From Parabacteroides distasonis (GTDB lineage Bacteria > Bacteroidota > Bacteroidia > Bacteroidales > Tannerellaceae): a DNA stretch of 64,000 bases. The position numbers and the translations under genes are program-made. Numbering within the stretch: position 1 is the stretch's first letter; each line of letters begins with the position of its first letter. A model generated the notes under the pieces. That model ran no database searches and was not told where the DNA came from. It saw only the letters and a list, made by a program, of their open reading frames with translations. The stretch covers positions 1 to 64,000 of the forward strand of contig JAFBIU010000014.1 of the NCBI GenBank assembly GCA_021531775.1. Reading direction: 5' to 3'. Shown piece by piece: positions 17,164 through 26,577 of the stretch.

Positions 17164-17226
17164 CATAGTTTCTTTGACATATTTCCTAATCAATCCTATT
17201 TTTCTTGACAAAATGTTCGAAAATCT

Positions 17227-18129
17227 TTACTTAGGGCGAAATGGTTCTACATGAATCACCACATGCGTCGTATTACCATATTTCTGATAGAGTTTTCTTT
17301 CGATCTCTTTTGTAAGCGCATGAGCCTCTCGTACACTCATGTCTCCATCGACCCGGATGTGCACTTCAATTGCAAAATCATTCCCGATCCGACGTGTCCG
17401 CAGATTGTGCGGTTCCTTGACTTTTGGATTCTCACTGATAATGCTCAGGATCTCGTTCTCTACCTCTTTCGGAAGCGACTGTTCCAACAGATCGTTGATG
17501 GCTGGGATCATCAGTTCCAAGGAGACCTTGACGATAAAGACACTGACTACCATAGCGGCCAACGGGTCGAGTACGTGCCAATCCGGACCCAACAGAATTG
17601 CTCCACCAATTCCCAAAGTTGTTCCAATGGAGGATAAGGCATCGGATCGATGGTGCCAGGCATTTGCGATCACAGCCTGACTATTTTGCCGTTTGCCTAC
17701 CCGATAGGTAATCTGGAAAAGAAGCTCCTTGATCAGGATCGAAACCAAAGCAGCCATCAGGGCAATCCATCCCGGACTCTCCAATGGTTCCCCCAAGACC
17801 CAATAGTCAAATACCTTGTGTAAACTGTCCCAAAAGAGGCTGACTCCGACAACCAACAAGGCCAAACCAATAATGGAAGTTGCCAGGGTCTCATATTTTC
17901 CATGTCCGTAATCGTGTCCGGCATCTTTGGGTTTGGACGAGATATTCACAAAGACAATCACCACCACATCGGTCACAAAATCGGACAACGAATGGACCGC
18001 ATCTGCCAACATGGCACTACTATGCCCCCAAATACCTGCAACAAACTTGAACAGCAACAGGATCAAATTACCTACAGATCCCACGAAGGTGATCCGCATC
18101 AACTCTCTTTTTCGAATAACAGTCTCCAT
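17227..18129 (-). CDS. Cation diffusion facilitator (CDF) metal efflux protein
   Basis: At 300 residues with about six membrane helices this is a CDF transporter. Metal-site motifs appear in the second helix (LADAVHSLSD, 41-50) and fifth helix (HHRSDALSS, 159-167), matching the paired D/H sites of FieF/YiiP. The C-terminal cytoplasmic domain has the usual ferredoxin-like fold sequence with EVHIRVDGDMSVREAH. It would export Zn2+, Fe2+ or similar ions by proton antiport; the exact metal is not readable. It lies alone between the rplT-linked RNA and purF. Confidence 0.88.
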   Translation of the reverse strand: METVIRKRELMRITFVGSVGNLILLLFKFVAGIWGHSSAMLADAVHSLSDFVTDVVVIVFVNISSKPKDAGHDYGHGKYETLATSIIGLALLVVGVSLFWDSLHKVFDYWVLGEPLESPGWIALMAALVSILIKELLFQITYRVGKRQNSQAVIANAWHHRSDALSSIGTTLGIGGAILLGPDWHVLDPLAAMVVSVFIVKVSLELMIPAINDLLEQSLPKEVENEILSIISENPKVKEPHNLRTRRIGNDFAIEVHIRVDGDMSVREAHALTKEIERKLYQKYGNTTHVVIHVEPFRPK

Positions 18130-18160
18130 TCCCTACATTCTATTTTTAGTCAATTGATAG

Positions 18161-18193
18161 AAAAAAGGGGGAACCTCATGTTGAGATTCTCCC
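18161..18193 (-). terminator. Second hairpin downstream of the rplT-linked RNA
   Basis: On the minus strand GGGAGAATCTCA (18193-18182) pairs with TGAGGTTCCCCC (18178-18167) over a 3-base loop, followed by a run of T. It is a good intrinsic terminator placed just after the small RNA's own terminator and before the efflux gene. Confidence 0.7.
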
Positions 18194-18201
18194 TTTCTAT
18201 T

Positions 18202-18397
18202 AAAAAAAGCCGCACTGTGATGTGAATAAACTCCGTATGACAGGATTTGAGTGCTTTGCCATCTTTGTAATCCGCCGTGCGAAGCATACCCCGAAGGGCG
18301 CGGCCCGCCATTAATGACAAGAGCTATGTCTCGGAATTCAAAATAATCTGATGAGTTTCCCAATCGAACAAGTGCGGCTTAACTCATTAGTCTTATC
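18202..18397 (-). ncRNA. Bacteroidales-1-type structured RNA downstream of rplT (candidate 6S-like RNA)
   Basis: The ~195-nt region starts at its own promoter (18405-18435) and ends in a U-tract (18208-18202). Its ends form a perfect 10-bp closing stem, AAGCCGCACT (18380-18371) with AGTGCGGCTT (18216-18207), enclosing about 154 nt that contain further hairpins, among them the G/C-rich GGGCCGCGCCCTTCGGGG part and a TGCTTCGCA loop. The Bacteroidales-1 RNA motif is described as lying downstream of L20 genes, with a Bacteroidota promoter and a terminator at its ends, which fits all three points. A long closing stem with a terminal multi-hairpin arm also resembles 6S RNA. Function is inference. 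Confidence 0.75.
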
Positions 18398-18404
18398 TTT
18401 ACCG

Positions 18405-18435
18405 CAAAGATAAAGATTCCGTCGAACTCTCCAAA
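18405..18435 (-). promoter_or_regulatory. Promoter of the rplT-downstream RNA
   Basis: On the minus strand TTTG (18432-18435), a 19-base spacer and TATCTTTG (18405-18412) form a near-ideal Bacteroidota promoter placed just after the rplT stop. It points to an independent transcript rather than read-through from rplT. Confidence 0.75.
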
Positions 18436-18451
18436 ACAATTGGGGAAAAAT

Positions 18452-18796
18452 TTACTTTACTTTTGCTACAATTGCCTTGAAAGCTTCCGGATGGTTCACA
18501 GCCAAATCGGCTAAGACCTTGCGGTTGATTTCGATACCGGCTGCGTGCAAAGCACCCATCAAACGTGAGTAAGAGAAACCTTCCAGACGTGCAGCAGCAT
18601 TGATACGCTGGATCCACAATGCGCGGAAGTTACGTTTCTTGTTACGACGATCACGGAATGCATACGTCAAACCCTTTTCCCATGTGTTTTTAGCAACGGT
18701 CCATACATTGCGACGTGCACCGTAGTAACCACGGGTAAGTTTCAAAATCCGTTTTCTTTTTGCTCTTGAAGCAACATGATTAACTGATCTAGGCAT
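18452..18796 (-). CDS. rplT: 50S ribosomal protein L20
   Basis: This is the standard 114-residue L20, with the basic N-terminus [20 protein letters not shown] and the conserved [20 protein letters not shown]. It binds 23S rRNA early in large-subunit assembly. Gene order thrS-infC-rpmI-rplT is the common one. The frame ends just before the promoter of the downstream RNA. Confidence 0.97.
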   Translation of the reverse strand: MPRSVNHVASRAKRKRILKLTRGYYGARRNVWTVAKNTWEKGLTYAFRDRRNKKRNFRALWIQRINAAARLEGFSYSRLMGALHAAGIEINRKVLADLAVNHPEAFKAIVAKVK

Positions 18797-18907
18797 AATT
18801 TAAATCTGTTTTGAATGTTAGCGCCACAACCTCCTCGCGGGGTGTGATCTTCAAGCTAAATCATTCGGTTAATAAAAATCGTTGTAAACTCGCTTAATTT
18901 AAAAAGA

Positions 18908-19105
18908 TTACTTCAAGCCGAGCAATGCTTTTACATTGTTCACATCTACACGGTCAACCAGACCTGTGTGAGTAAGATTTCTCTTCTGCTTTGTAGTCTT
19001 CTTTGTCAAGATATGACTCTTAAAAGCGTGCTTTCTTTTGATTTTACCTGATCCGGTAAGGGCGAACCTCTTTTTGGCACCGGAATTAGTCTTGATCTTA
19101 GGCAT
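18908..19105 (-). CDS. rpmI: 50S ribosomal protein L35
   Basis: This 65-residue protein begins [20 protein letters not shown] and is highly basic, as L35 is. It lies between infC and rplT. The 111-base gap to rplT contains no obvious separate promoter. Confidence 0.97.
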   Translation of the reverse strand: MPKIKTNSGAKKRFALTGSGKIKRKHAFKSHILTKKTTKQKRNLTHTGLVDRVDVNNVKALLGLK

Positions 19106-19176
19106 TTTCTAAATCTGTTTTTTTAATATTAAACTTTTACCGTTCGACACGGATTTTTATGATTCAATTTTACGAG

Positions 19177-19803
19177 TTACTTCTTGGCCGAATCGGGCTT
19201 GGCTGCCTCCTGAGGCTTTTCAGCCGTCGGTTGAGCCGGTGCCTTTTTCGGAGCCGACTTGGAAGCCGAAGAACTACCCGCACCCTTTTTCGGAGTCAGC
19301 ATGATAATCATGCGTTTACCCTCCAGCACAGGCATCTGTTCCACTTTTCCATACTCTTCCAAATCGTTTGCGAAGCGGAGCAACAAAACTTCTCCCTGCT
19401 CTTTAAACAGGATTGAACGACCTTTAAAGAACACGTATGCTTTCACTTTCGAACCCTCTTCCAAGAATCCTTTTGCATGTTTCAACTTGAAGTTGTAATC
19501 ATGATCATCCGTCTGCGGTCCGAAACGAATCTCCTTCACAACAACCTTGACGGATTTAGCCTTTTGTTCTTTCTGACGCTTCTTCTGCTGATAGAGGAAC
19601 TTCTGATAGTCGATTACTCTACAAACGGGGGGCGCAGCATTGGGTGATATTTCCACCAGATCTATGCCTTGCTCTTCTGCAATTTTCAACGCCTGTTGAG
19701 TTGGATAGACACCTGGCTCTACGTTATCACCGACTAAACGGACCTCACGAACTCGAATCCGATCGTTGATCCTATACTGTTCTTTCAAACTGTCATTCTT
19801 CAT
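19177..19803 (-). CDS. infC: Translation initiation factor IF-3
   Basis: The protein has 208 residues, longer than the ~180 of E. coli IF3. It has the N-domain ([18 protein letters not shown]), the lysine-rich linker ([19 protein letters not shown]) and the C-domain ([20 protein letters not shown]). The extra length is an alanine/proline/lysine-rich tail after residue ~172, a feature I associate with Bacteroidota IF3. It uses a plain ATG rather than the rare start of enterobacterial infC, so the classical start-codon autocontrol is not evident. Confidence 0.96.
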   Translation of the reverse strand: MKNDSLKEQYRINDRIRVREVRLVGDNVEPGVYPTQQALKIAEEQGIDLVEISPNAAPPVCRVIDYQKFLYQQKKRQKEQKAKSVKVVVKEIRFGPQTDDHDYNFKLKHAKGFLEEGSKVKAYVFFKGRSILFKEQGEVLLLRFANDLEEYGKVEQMPVLEGKRMIIMLTPKKGAGSSSASKSAPKKAPAQPTAEKPQEAAKPDSAKK

Positions 19804-19838
19804 TCAAAAAGTTGTATTCTCCTCGTTTTTATTGTTAC

Positions 19839-21794
19839 TTAATCGTTGTTCTTCTTCCAGCTGTTCATCTGGTCTTCGATCTCTTGCTTCAAAAGCGCTG
19901 CAAAGTTAGCAATTTTCATCGAACCTTTATCACCTTCGCCCTGTTTTCTTATCGAAACTTCACGATTTTCTGCCTCTTTTTCGCCTACGATGAGCATATA
20001 CGGGATGCGTTTGAGCTCTGTATCGCGAATTTTGCGGCCAATCTTCTCATTTCGGTCATCTACAACGACACTCAGATCTTCGGCTTCGAGTTCTGCAGCA
20101 ATCTCACGGGCATAGCCGTTGAACTTCTCGCTGATCGGCAATACGCATACCTGATCCGGAGTCAGCCACAACGGGAACTTACCGCCTGTGTGCTCGATCA
20201 AGACAGCCACGAAACGTTCCATCGAACCGAACGGAGCACGGTGGATCATGACGGGACGATGTTTCTTGTTGTCTTCGCCTGTATATTCCAGTTCGAAACG
20301 TTCCGGCAAGTTGTAATCCACCTGGATGGTTCCCAACTGCCAACGACGACCGATGGCATCCTTCACCATGAAGTCCAGCTTCGGACCATAGAAAGCAGCC
20401 TCGCCATATTCGATCTTGGCCTTCAAGCCCTTTTCCTGGCAAGCCTCGATGATAGCCTGTTCAGCCTTTTCCCAGTTCTCTTCGGAACCGATGTATTTGT
20501 CGCGATTGACCTTGTCGCGCAACGAAATCTGAGCCTCAAAGTTCTCGAAGTTCAGAGCCTTGAAGATGATGAAGATGATGTCCATTACCTTCAGGAACTC
20601 GCCCTTCAGCTGGTCCGGACGGCAATAGAGGTGAGCGTCATCCTGCGTAAAACCACGTACACGTGTCAATCCGTGCAACTCACCACTCTGTTCATAACGA
20701 TAGACTGTACCGAATTCAGCAAAACGCAACGGCAGATCCTTGTATGAACGGGGCGATGACTTGTAAATCTCACAGTGGTGAGGGCAGTTCATCGGCTTCA
20801 GCAAGAACTCTTCACCCTCCTGAGGTGTATGGATCGGCTGGAATGAATCCTTACCATATTTTGCATAGTGACCTGACGTTACATACAACTGCTTGCCACC
20901 AATATGCGGAGTCATCACCTGCAGATAACCATAACGCTTCTGGATGCGTTTCAGGAAGTCTTCCAAGCGCAAACGCAATTGTGTACCACGCGGCAACCAC
21001 AACGGCAGACCTGCACCTACAGCTGAAGAGAAGGTGAACAATTCCAACTCCTTGCCGATCTTACGGTGGTCACGCTTCTTGGCCTCCTCCATCAATGCCA
21101 GATATTCATCCAACATCTTCTTCTTCGGGAAGGTGATACCATAGAGACGAACCAACTGCTTCCGCTTCTCATCTCCGCGCCAGTAAGCACCGGCAACGCT
21201 CAAAATCTTGACTGCTTTCAGATAAGAAGTATTGGGCAGGTGCGGTCCACGACACAAGTCGGTGAACGAACCCTGTGTATAGGTCGTAATCGTTCCGTCA
21301 GCCAACTCGCTGATCAATTCGGTCTTATAGACTTCGCCACGATCACCAAACATCTGCATGGCATCTGCCTTGGTGATGTCTTGACGCTTGATCTCCTCTT
21401 TTTTGGCTACCAGTTCGCGCATTTTCTCTTCGATGGCCGGGAAGTCTGATTCCTTGATCACCCGATCGCCCGGATCGACATCATAGTAGAAACCATTCTC
21501 AATAGCCGGACCGATACCGAACTTGATGCCGGGATAAAGTTCCTGCAAAGCTTCGGCCATCAAGTGGGCACTTGAATGCCAGAAAGCATGTTTACCCTCT
21601 TCATCTTCCCATTTCAGCAACTGTACCGTTGCATCCTGGTTGATAGGACGGAGCAAATCCCATGTTTCGCCGTTTACACTCGCCGCCAACACCTCTTGGG
21701 CCAAGCGCGAGCTGATACTTTCGGCTATTTGCATGGCCGTCGTACCTTCAGCATACTCTCTCACGGAGTTATCCGGAAATGTAATCTTAATCAT
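19839..21794 (-). CDS. thrS: Threonyl-tRNA synthetase
   Basis: The 651-residue enzyme has the usual domain order: an N-terminal TGS domain (1-60), an editing domain with the HSSAH motif (73-77), the class II catalytic core with the zinc-ligand segment [11 protein letters not shown] and the [20 protein letters not shown] motif 2, then the C-terminal anticodon-binding domain. It heads the thrS-infC-rpmI-rplT operon; about 35 bases separate it from infC. A promoter lies at 21878-21907, leaving a leader of about 75 bases. Confidence 0.97.
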   Translation of the reverse strand: MIKITFPDNSVREYAEGTTAMQIAESISSRLAQEVLAASVNGETWDLLRPINQDATVQLLKWEDEEGKHAFWHSSAHLMAEALQELYPGIKFGIGPAIENGFYYDVDPGDRVIKESDFPAIEEKMRELVAKKEEIKRQDITKADAMQMFGDRGEVYKTELISELADGTITTYTQGSFTDLCRGPHLPNTSYLKAVKILSVAGAYWRGDEKRKQLVRLYGITFPKKKMLDEYLALMEEAKKRDHRKIGKELELFTFSSAVGAGLPLWLPRGTQLRLRLEDFLKRIQKRYGYLQVMTPHIGGKQLYVTSGHYAKYGKDSFQPIHTPQEGEEFLLKPMNCPHHCEIYKSSPRSYKDLPLRFAEFGTVYRYEQSGELHGLTRVRGFTQDDAHLYCRPDQLKGEFLKVMDIIFIIFKALNFENFEAQISLRDKVNRDKYIGSEENWEKAEQAIIEACQEKGLKAKIEYGEAAFYGPKLDFMVKDAIGRRWQLGTIQVDYNLPERFELEYTGEDNKKHRPVMIHRAPFGSMERFVAVLIEHTGGKFPLWLTPDQVCVLPISEKFNGYAREIAAELEAEDLSVVVDDRNEKIGRKIRDTELKRIPYMLIVGEKEAENREVSIRKQGEGDKGSMKIANFAALLKQEIEDQMNSWKKNND

Positions 21795-21877
21795 ACAAAC
21801 TTATGTAATAAATTGTTTTGCTCTATATATTATAATATGTATAGCCTCTCTTTTCGTCGGCCATCCATAAACGGGCA

Positions 21878-21907
21878 CAAATTTAGCACTTTTATAGACT
21901 TTCCAAA
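21878..21907 (-). promoter_or_regulatory. Promoter of thrS-infC-rpmI-rplT
   Basis: TTTG (21904-21907), an 18-base spacer and TAAATTTG (21878-21885) on the minus strand fit the -33/-7 consensus. The ~75-base leader is AT-rich; I see no T-box or strong attenuator. Confidence 0.6.
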
Positions 21908-21943
21908 AATAATAGCCTGTTTTTTACAATTTTCCGCCCGGTT

Positions 21944-24025
21944 CTATCGGCTCATACGCTTGATGATGCTATACGCATTGACGATACCCAACTCACCGGC
22001 CTTGCTCAAATCGGCTATTCCACGGTTCAGGTCACCCATCGACAAACGGGCCAAACCTCGGTTGAAATAGGCTTCGGCAAACTCCGGATCCCGCTCAATG
22101 GCTTCGTTGTAATCCAGGATAGCTGCCCGGAAATCGCGTTGCGAACAACGCAGGTTACCTCGGTTGAAATAGGCATAGACAAAGCCCGGATTCAATTCGA
22201 TCACCCGGTCGTAATCGCGCAAGATTGCCTCAAACTCATACGAGCGTTGGTTGTCTTTCAGTTTTAGGGCCGTTGGGTCGGACACATTGGCCGAAGGCAC
22301 TTTACCGATCGTCAGGTTCATGCCCATGTTGATCATCTCATTGCCCGACGACTCCTTTTGCGACTGTCGATAGATGTACTGCTTATAACGGACCACCGCC
22401 CGATTGAAGTAGGCCATCGTGAATTGCGGATCCAACTCGATGACACGGTCGAAATCCTTCAATGCCTCTGCAAAATCCTGCACCAGCATGAAATCCATAC
22501 CGCGGCCGAAGTAGGCATTTACCTCACCCGGTTTCCGGTCGATCTGAGCCGAATAGTCATCGATGGAGGCAAAGTGGGAAGCCACCTGATCTTCGGAAAG
22601 GGCAGCCTCCTCGTTCGTGATCCGGATCGCATAGCGCAAGGACTGGCCACGGTTGAACTCTTCCACCATCTTGGCATAATAGACCTGTTTCTTGACCGCA
22701 TTGGGACGTTCGTAGTAGGTCAGCACAAAAGGCTGTTCCAGATCAACCCGCACATTGCGGTCCTGCACTCGCCCACGCACCTCACTTTGGTACTTGTTGC
22801 GTCGCTCCTCCTCCTTGTCATAGACCACCAGGCGGTTGAATTTATTGATGTTCTTATCCGACAATTCACGGGTATTATCTTCAGTGGCTGTCGAAGCGTT
22901 GTTGCCCGTTGTCGTGCTTCCCGGACGTTTGCCCTGTCGAGCCTGCTCCTCCATCTTCATGGCCGTCCAGTAGTCGCGATCCGCTCCGGCCAAGTCGTTC
23001 ATCTTCCGTTTGGCCTCCGAACGGCTGTAATAGCCCGGCAAGAAGTTGGGATACTGCCCCAACACCACATCGAAATCTTTGACCGCTCCGGCAAAGTTGC
23101 CCGTCTCATAGCGCAACAAAGCCCGGTTATAGTAAGCCATGTAGTTGTCCGGTTCCTGTTCCAGCACCACATCGAAATCCTCAATGGCTCGGTTGTTGTC
23201 TCCCACCTGATAGCGCAAGAGTCCCCGGTTGAAACGGGCGATCAGGTTGTGACTATCCATCCGGATCACCTGATCGTAATCCTCCATAGCTCCCCGCAGG
23301 TTATTCTGCTGGTAACGCACCAATCCTCGATTAATGTAATAACCACTCTCACGCGTGTCGAGACGGATGGCCTCGTTCAGGTCAGTCAAGGCACTGTCTA
23401 ACTCGTGAATCTGATAACGGACCAAGGCTCGGTTGCCATACCCCGGTGCATAATAGGGGTCCAGTTCGATCGCCTTGTCATAATCGGCCAACGCCTGAAT
23501 AGTATCCCCCTCTTCCAGAAACATGGCAGCCCGGGTCAGGTAGTTCATCGAATACCTCGGAAAAGCCTCCATCAGGGTGTGGAAGGTAGCTTTGGCCCCC
23601 TCGAAATCCTTCTTCTGAATATAGGCCACGGCCATATTGCTCAACATCTGCCGATCTTCCGGTTTGAATTCGAGCCCTTTGTTGTAGTCCGCAATGGCAT
23701 CGTCAAACTGGTCCATACTCTGCCGGGCAATGCCTCGGGCATAATAGGCCTGCACCAGGAAGGGGTTTCGTTCCAAGCAGAGTGTACAATCCTCCTCGGC
23801 TCCTTTGAAGTCATCCAGACTGATCTTGGCCACCGCCCGATAGAAATAGGGTTCGGCCAACCAGGGTTTCGAACGGATCACCTGATTGAAATATTGGATA
23901 GAAAGTACATAATCCTCAAAATAGAGCGCATTCCGCCCTATAGCCAAAACCCGATTGGTATTGATCTGGGCAACCATCGGACAAGCCATCAACAGCACCA
24001 AGAGTGATACAATAATCTTCTTCAT
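21944..24025 (-). CDS. Secreted TPR-repeat protein
   Basis: The protein has 693 residues with a signal peptide (MKKIIVSLLVLLMACPMVAQ). It is built almost entirely of tetratricopeptide repeats with the consensus A-x-x-D-Y-x-x-A-I-x-x-D-P: about nine in the first 360 residues and three or four in the last 200. A non-TPR middle part (about 370-470) contains a KRPGSTTTGNNASTATED linker. Such proteins scaffold complexes in the periplasm or outer membrane. It is divergent from the TamL-like gene with overlapping promoters, which suggests linked expression. Specific partner unknown. Confidence 0.85.
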   Translation of the reverse strand: MKKIIVSLLVLLMACPMVAQINTNRVLAIGRNALYFEDYVLSIQYFNQVIRSKPWLAEPYFYRAVAKISLDDFKGAEEDCTLCLERNPFLVQAYYARGIARQSMDQFDDAIADYNKGLEFKPEDRQMLSNMAVAYIQKKDFEGAKATFHTLMEAFPRYSMNYLTRAAMFLEEGDTIQALADYDKAIELDPYYAPGYGNRALVRYQIHELDSALTDLNEAIRLDTRESGYYINRGLVRYQQNNLRGAMEDYDQVIRMDSHNLIARFNRGLLRYQVGDNNRAIEDFDVVLEQEPDNYMAYYNRALLRYETGNFAGAVKDFDVVLGQYPNFLPGYYSRSEAKRKMNDLAGADRDYWTAMKMEEQARQGKRPGSTTTGNNASTATEDNTRELSDKNINKFNRLVVYDKEEERRNKYQSEVRGRVQDRNVRVDLEQPFVLTYYERPNAVKKQVYYAKMVEEFNRGQSLRYAIRITNEEAALSEDQVASHFASIDDYSAQIDRKPGEVNAYFGRGMDFMLVQDFAEALKDFDRVIELDPQFTMAYFNRAVVRYKQYIYRQSQKESSGNEMINMGMNLTIGKVPSANVSDPTALKLKDNQRSYEFEAILRDYDRVIELNPGFVYAYFNRGNLRCSQRDFRAAILDYNEAIERDPEFAEAYFNRGLARLSMGDLNRGIADLSKAGELGIVNAYSIIKRMSR

Positions 24026-24044
24026 TCATTCTTTATTTGATGGG

Positions 24045-24081
24045 CAAAAATACGGAAATAAATTGAATTTACTTACATTTG
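24045..24081. promoter_or_regulatory. Overlapping divergent promoters for the TPR and TamL-like genes
   Basis: TATTTTTG on the minus strand (24045-24052) faces the TPR gene, and TACATTTG on the plus strand (24074-24081) faces the barrel gene 20 bases before its ATG. The two elements are 22 bases apart, so polymerase binding at one probably affects the other. Confidence 0.5.
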
Positions 24082-24100
24082 CGTCGGAATTGACAATACG

Positions 24101-26446
24101 ATGGAAAATTTAAGACATATCATCCTATGCGGAATGGTCGGTGGACTCTTGGCGTCCTGCAGCACGACCAAGTATGTCGAAGAGGGCGAGTACCTCTTGG
24201 ACAAGGTCGTTATTCGTTGTGATACCATCCCGAAGAAGGTGGAAGATCTCAAGTCTTATCTGCGGCAACAGCCCAATTTCAAGGTGTTTGGACTGACCAA
24301 GTGGCAGCTGTTCGTCTATGGATGGTCCGGACGGAACGACAAGCGGTGGATCAACCGGCAGTTGCGTCGGATGGGTGAACCGCCCGTCATTCTGGACACC
24401 ACCCTGGTGAGCCAATCGGCCGAGGAGTTGCGTCGGCTCTTCGTCAACAAAGGATATGTGAATGTGGATGTCTCGACCGAAATCGATACTACCCGTCACA
24501 AGAAGGCCGTCGTGACCTACACGATCGAACCGGGTCAACCCTATCGCATCCGTCAGTACCAGATGAATCTGTCCGATCGGGCCGTTGACAGCATTGCCCG
24601 TATCCCTGCCCCCCATCGTTCCCGATTGGCATCCGCTTTCCTCCCGCCGGTCGATGAGCACACCTCGTTGATTCAAGAGGGTAATCTGTTCGACCGGGAT
24701 GACTTGGATCAGGAGCGACAACGCATCACCTCTTTGATGCGCGATCATGGCTATTATGCCTTCAACAAAGAGAATCTCTCCTACGTGGCCGACAGTTCGT
24801 TTCGCAAGCAGGTGGTCGATTTGGAGATGAACCTACGCCCTTCACGAAGTGTACGGGCCGATGGCAGTGTGGTCGAAGGTCCGCACAAGCCCTACTATAT
24901 TAATAGTGTGACCTTCGTGACCGACTACGATCCGTTGGAGAACAACCGCACCCAGACGTTTAATGCGACCGACTCGCTCTGGACCCACAATTTGCGCATC
25001 ATTTACGGTAAGAATGGACGTACCATCCGTCCGGGTGTGTTACGCAAAAGCAACTACATCATCCCCGGCAGCCGCTTCAACGAGAACGAAGTGGAACGTA
25101 CCTATTCCTCCCTCGCCCGACTCAGTATGTTGAAAAACGTCAACATCCGTTTTCAGGAGTTCGAGGAGAACGATTCATTGAAGTTGGATTGTACGATTCT
25201 CACCATCCCGGCCAAGACGCAAACCCTGGGTGTCGAGCTGGAAGGGACCAACTCGGCCGGAGACCTGGGCTTTGCCTCCAGCTTGCACTATCGCCATCGG
25301 AACCTCTTCAAAGGGGGTGAGACCCTATCAGCCCAGATCCGTGGTGCCTATGAATCGTTGGCGCGCCAATCCGGCAACGGAAACTATACCGAATTAGGAA
25401 CCGAAGTATCAGTCAGTATCCCCCGGTTCCTTTTCCCCTATGTCGGCTATGATTTTCTGCGGAGGGTGCGTGCCTCGACCGACTTTTCGTTGAGCTACAA
25501 CCTGCAGAACCGTCCGCAATACCGACGGGCCATCCTGTCCGGGGTTTGGAGTTACTCGTGGCAGTCCCATGCCAACACCCAGGCACGTCACACGTTCAAG
25601 CTGTTGGATGTCAACTTTGTGACAGTCCCGAAGATCGACTTTGACTTCTGGCAGGCCCTCCCCGATTTATTGAAGTTGTACAACTACAACGACCAGTTCA
25701 TTGTGGCAACCGGTTACACCTATTCGTTCAACAGTTCGCCACTCAACCACCGGCGTAACCGCCATTCGTTACGTGCCTCCATCGAGACAGCCGGTAACTT
25801 CTTGAACCTCTTATCGCACGTCACCGGACAGAAGAAGAACGAAGATGGGCGTTACGAGTTGGTGGGTGTCCCCTACTCCCAATACGTCAAGACTGACATC
25901 GACTTCAGCAAGAACATCATCCTGGACGAGCGCAACAGCATTGCCTATCGTGTCGGAGTCGGTGTAGCTGTCCCCTACGGCAACTCCAGCGTGCTGCCCT
26001 ACGAGCGAAGCTATTTCTCTGGAGGTGCCAACAGTGTGCGAGGCTGGTCAGTCCGTTCGTTGGGCCCGGGTAGTATGGCCATCTTGGACCAGCTGTCATT
26101 CATCTATCAGATTGGCGACATCCGGTTGGATATGAGTGTGGAATATCGTTCCAAACTCTTCTGGAAGTTGGAGACAGCTGCCTATGTGGATGCCGGTAAT
26201 ATTTGGACAATCCATCCGTATGAAGACCTGCCGAATGGCAATTTCGACGTTACCCGTTTCTATAAGGAGATAGCCCTCTCCTATGGTTTGGGCTTCCGAC
26301 TGAATTTCGACTTCTTCCTGCTTCGTTTCGATACAGGCTTCAAAGCGTACGATCCGCAACAGGAGGGTTCGCGCAAATGGGCTATCACCCGATTCAATTT
26401 CAAGGATAACTTCGCTTGGCATTTTGCCGTGGGCTATCCCTTCTGA
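24101..26446 (+). CDS. TamL/BamA-superfamily outer-membrane lipoprotein
   Basis: This 781-residue protein begins with a lipoprotein signal (lipobox LASC, C20). It has POTRA-like segments in the first half (for example VNVDVSTEIDTTRHKKAVVT) and a C-terminal 16-strand-type barrel with the conserved SYFSGGANSVRGW motif of the BamA/TamA superfamily near residue 640. Lipidated BamA/TamA proteins in Bacteroidota are called TamL and work with TamB in outer-membrane protein or lipid transport. No tamB is in view. The last residues (WHFAVGYPF) form a typical barrel-closing strand. Confidence 0.85.
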   Translation: MENLRHIILCGMVGGLLASCSTTKYVEEGEYLLDKVVIRCDTIPKKVEDLKSYLRQQPNFKVFGLTKWQLFVYGWSGRNDKRWINRQLRRMGEPPVILDTTLVSQSAEELRRLFVNKGYVNVDVSTEIDTTRHKKAVVTYTIEPGQPYRIRQYQMNLSDRAVDSIARIPAPHRSRLASAFLPPVDEHTSLIQEGNLFDRDDLDQERQRITSLMRDHGYYAFNKENLSYVADSSFRKQVVDLEMNLRPSRSVRADGSVVEGPHKPYYINSVTFVTDYDPLENNRTQTFNATDSLWTHNLRIIYGKNGRTIRPGVLRKSNYIIPGSRFNENEVERTYSSLARLSMLKNVNIRFQEFEENDSLKLDCTILTIPAKTQTLGVELEGTNSAGDLGFASSLHYRHRNLFKGGETLSAQIRGAYESLARQSGNGNYTELGTEVSVSIPRFLFPYVGYDFLRRVRASTDFSLSYNLQNRPQYRRAILSGVWSYSWQSHANTQARHTFKLLDVNFVTVPKIDFDFWQALPDLLKLYNYNDQFIVATGYTYSFNSSPLNHRRNRHSLRASIETAGNFLNLLSHVTGQKKNEDGRYELVGVPYSQYVKTDIDFSKNIILDERNSIAYRVGVGVAVPYGNSSVLPYERSYFSGGANSVRGWSVRSLGPGSMAILDQLSFIYQIGDIRLDMSVEYRSKLFWKLETAAYVDAGNIWTIHPYEDLPNGNFDVTRFYKEIALSYGLGFRLNFDFFLLRFDTGFKAYDPQQEGSRKWAITRFNFKDNFAWHFAVGYPF

Positions 26447-26520
26447 TGGCTCGGTCACCGCTGTTGTACACCCGAAATTTTTCAGAAATCAACCACAGAG
26501 AAAATCACTACAAATGGGGA

Positions 26521-26551
26521 TTGTCGTATTAGGGGGATCATTGTTACTTTG
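26521..26551 (+). promoter_or_regulatory. Candidate promoter of the M28 peptidase-TonB receptor operon
   Basis: TTG (26521-26523) and TTACTTTG (26544-26551) are spaced 20 bases apart, 27 bases before the ATG. The -7 box departs from TAnnTTTG by one position, so confidence is moderate. Confidence 0.45.
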
Positions 26552-26577
26552 CGCCCAAAATTAACGCATACATAACA

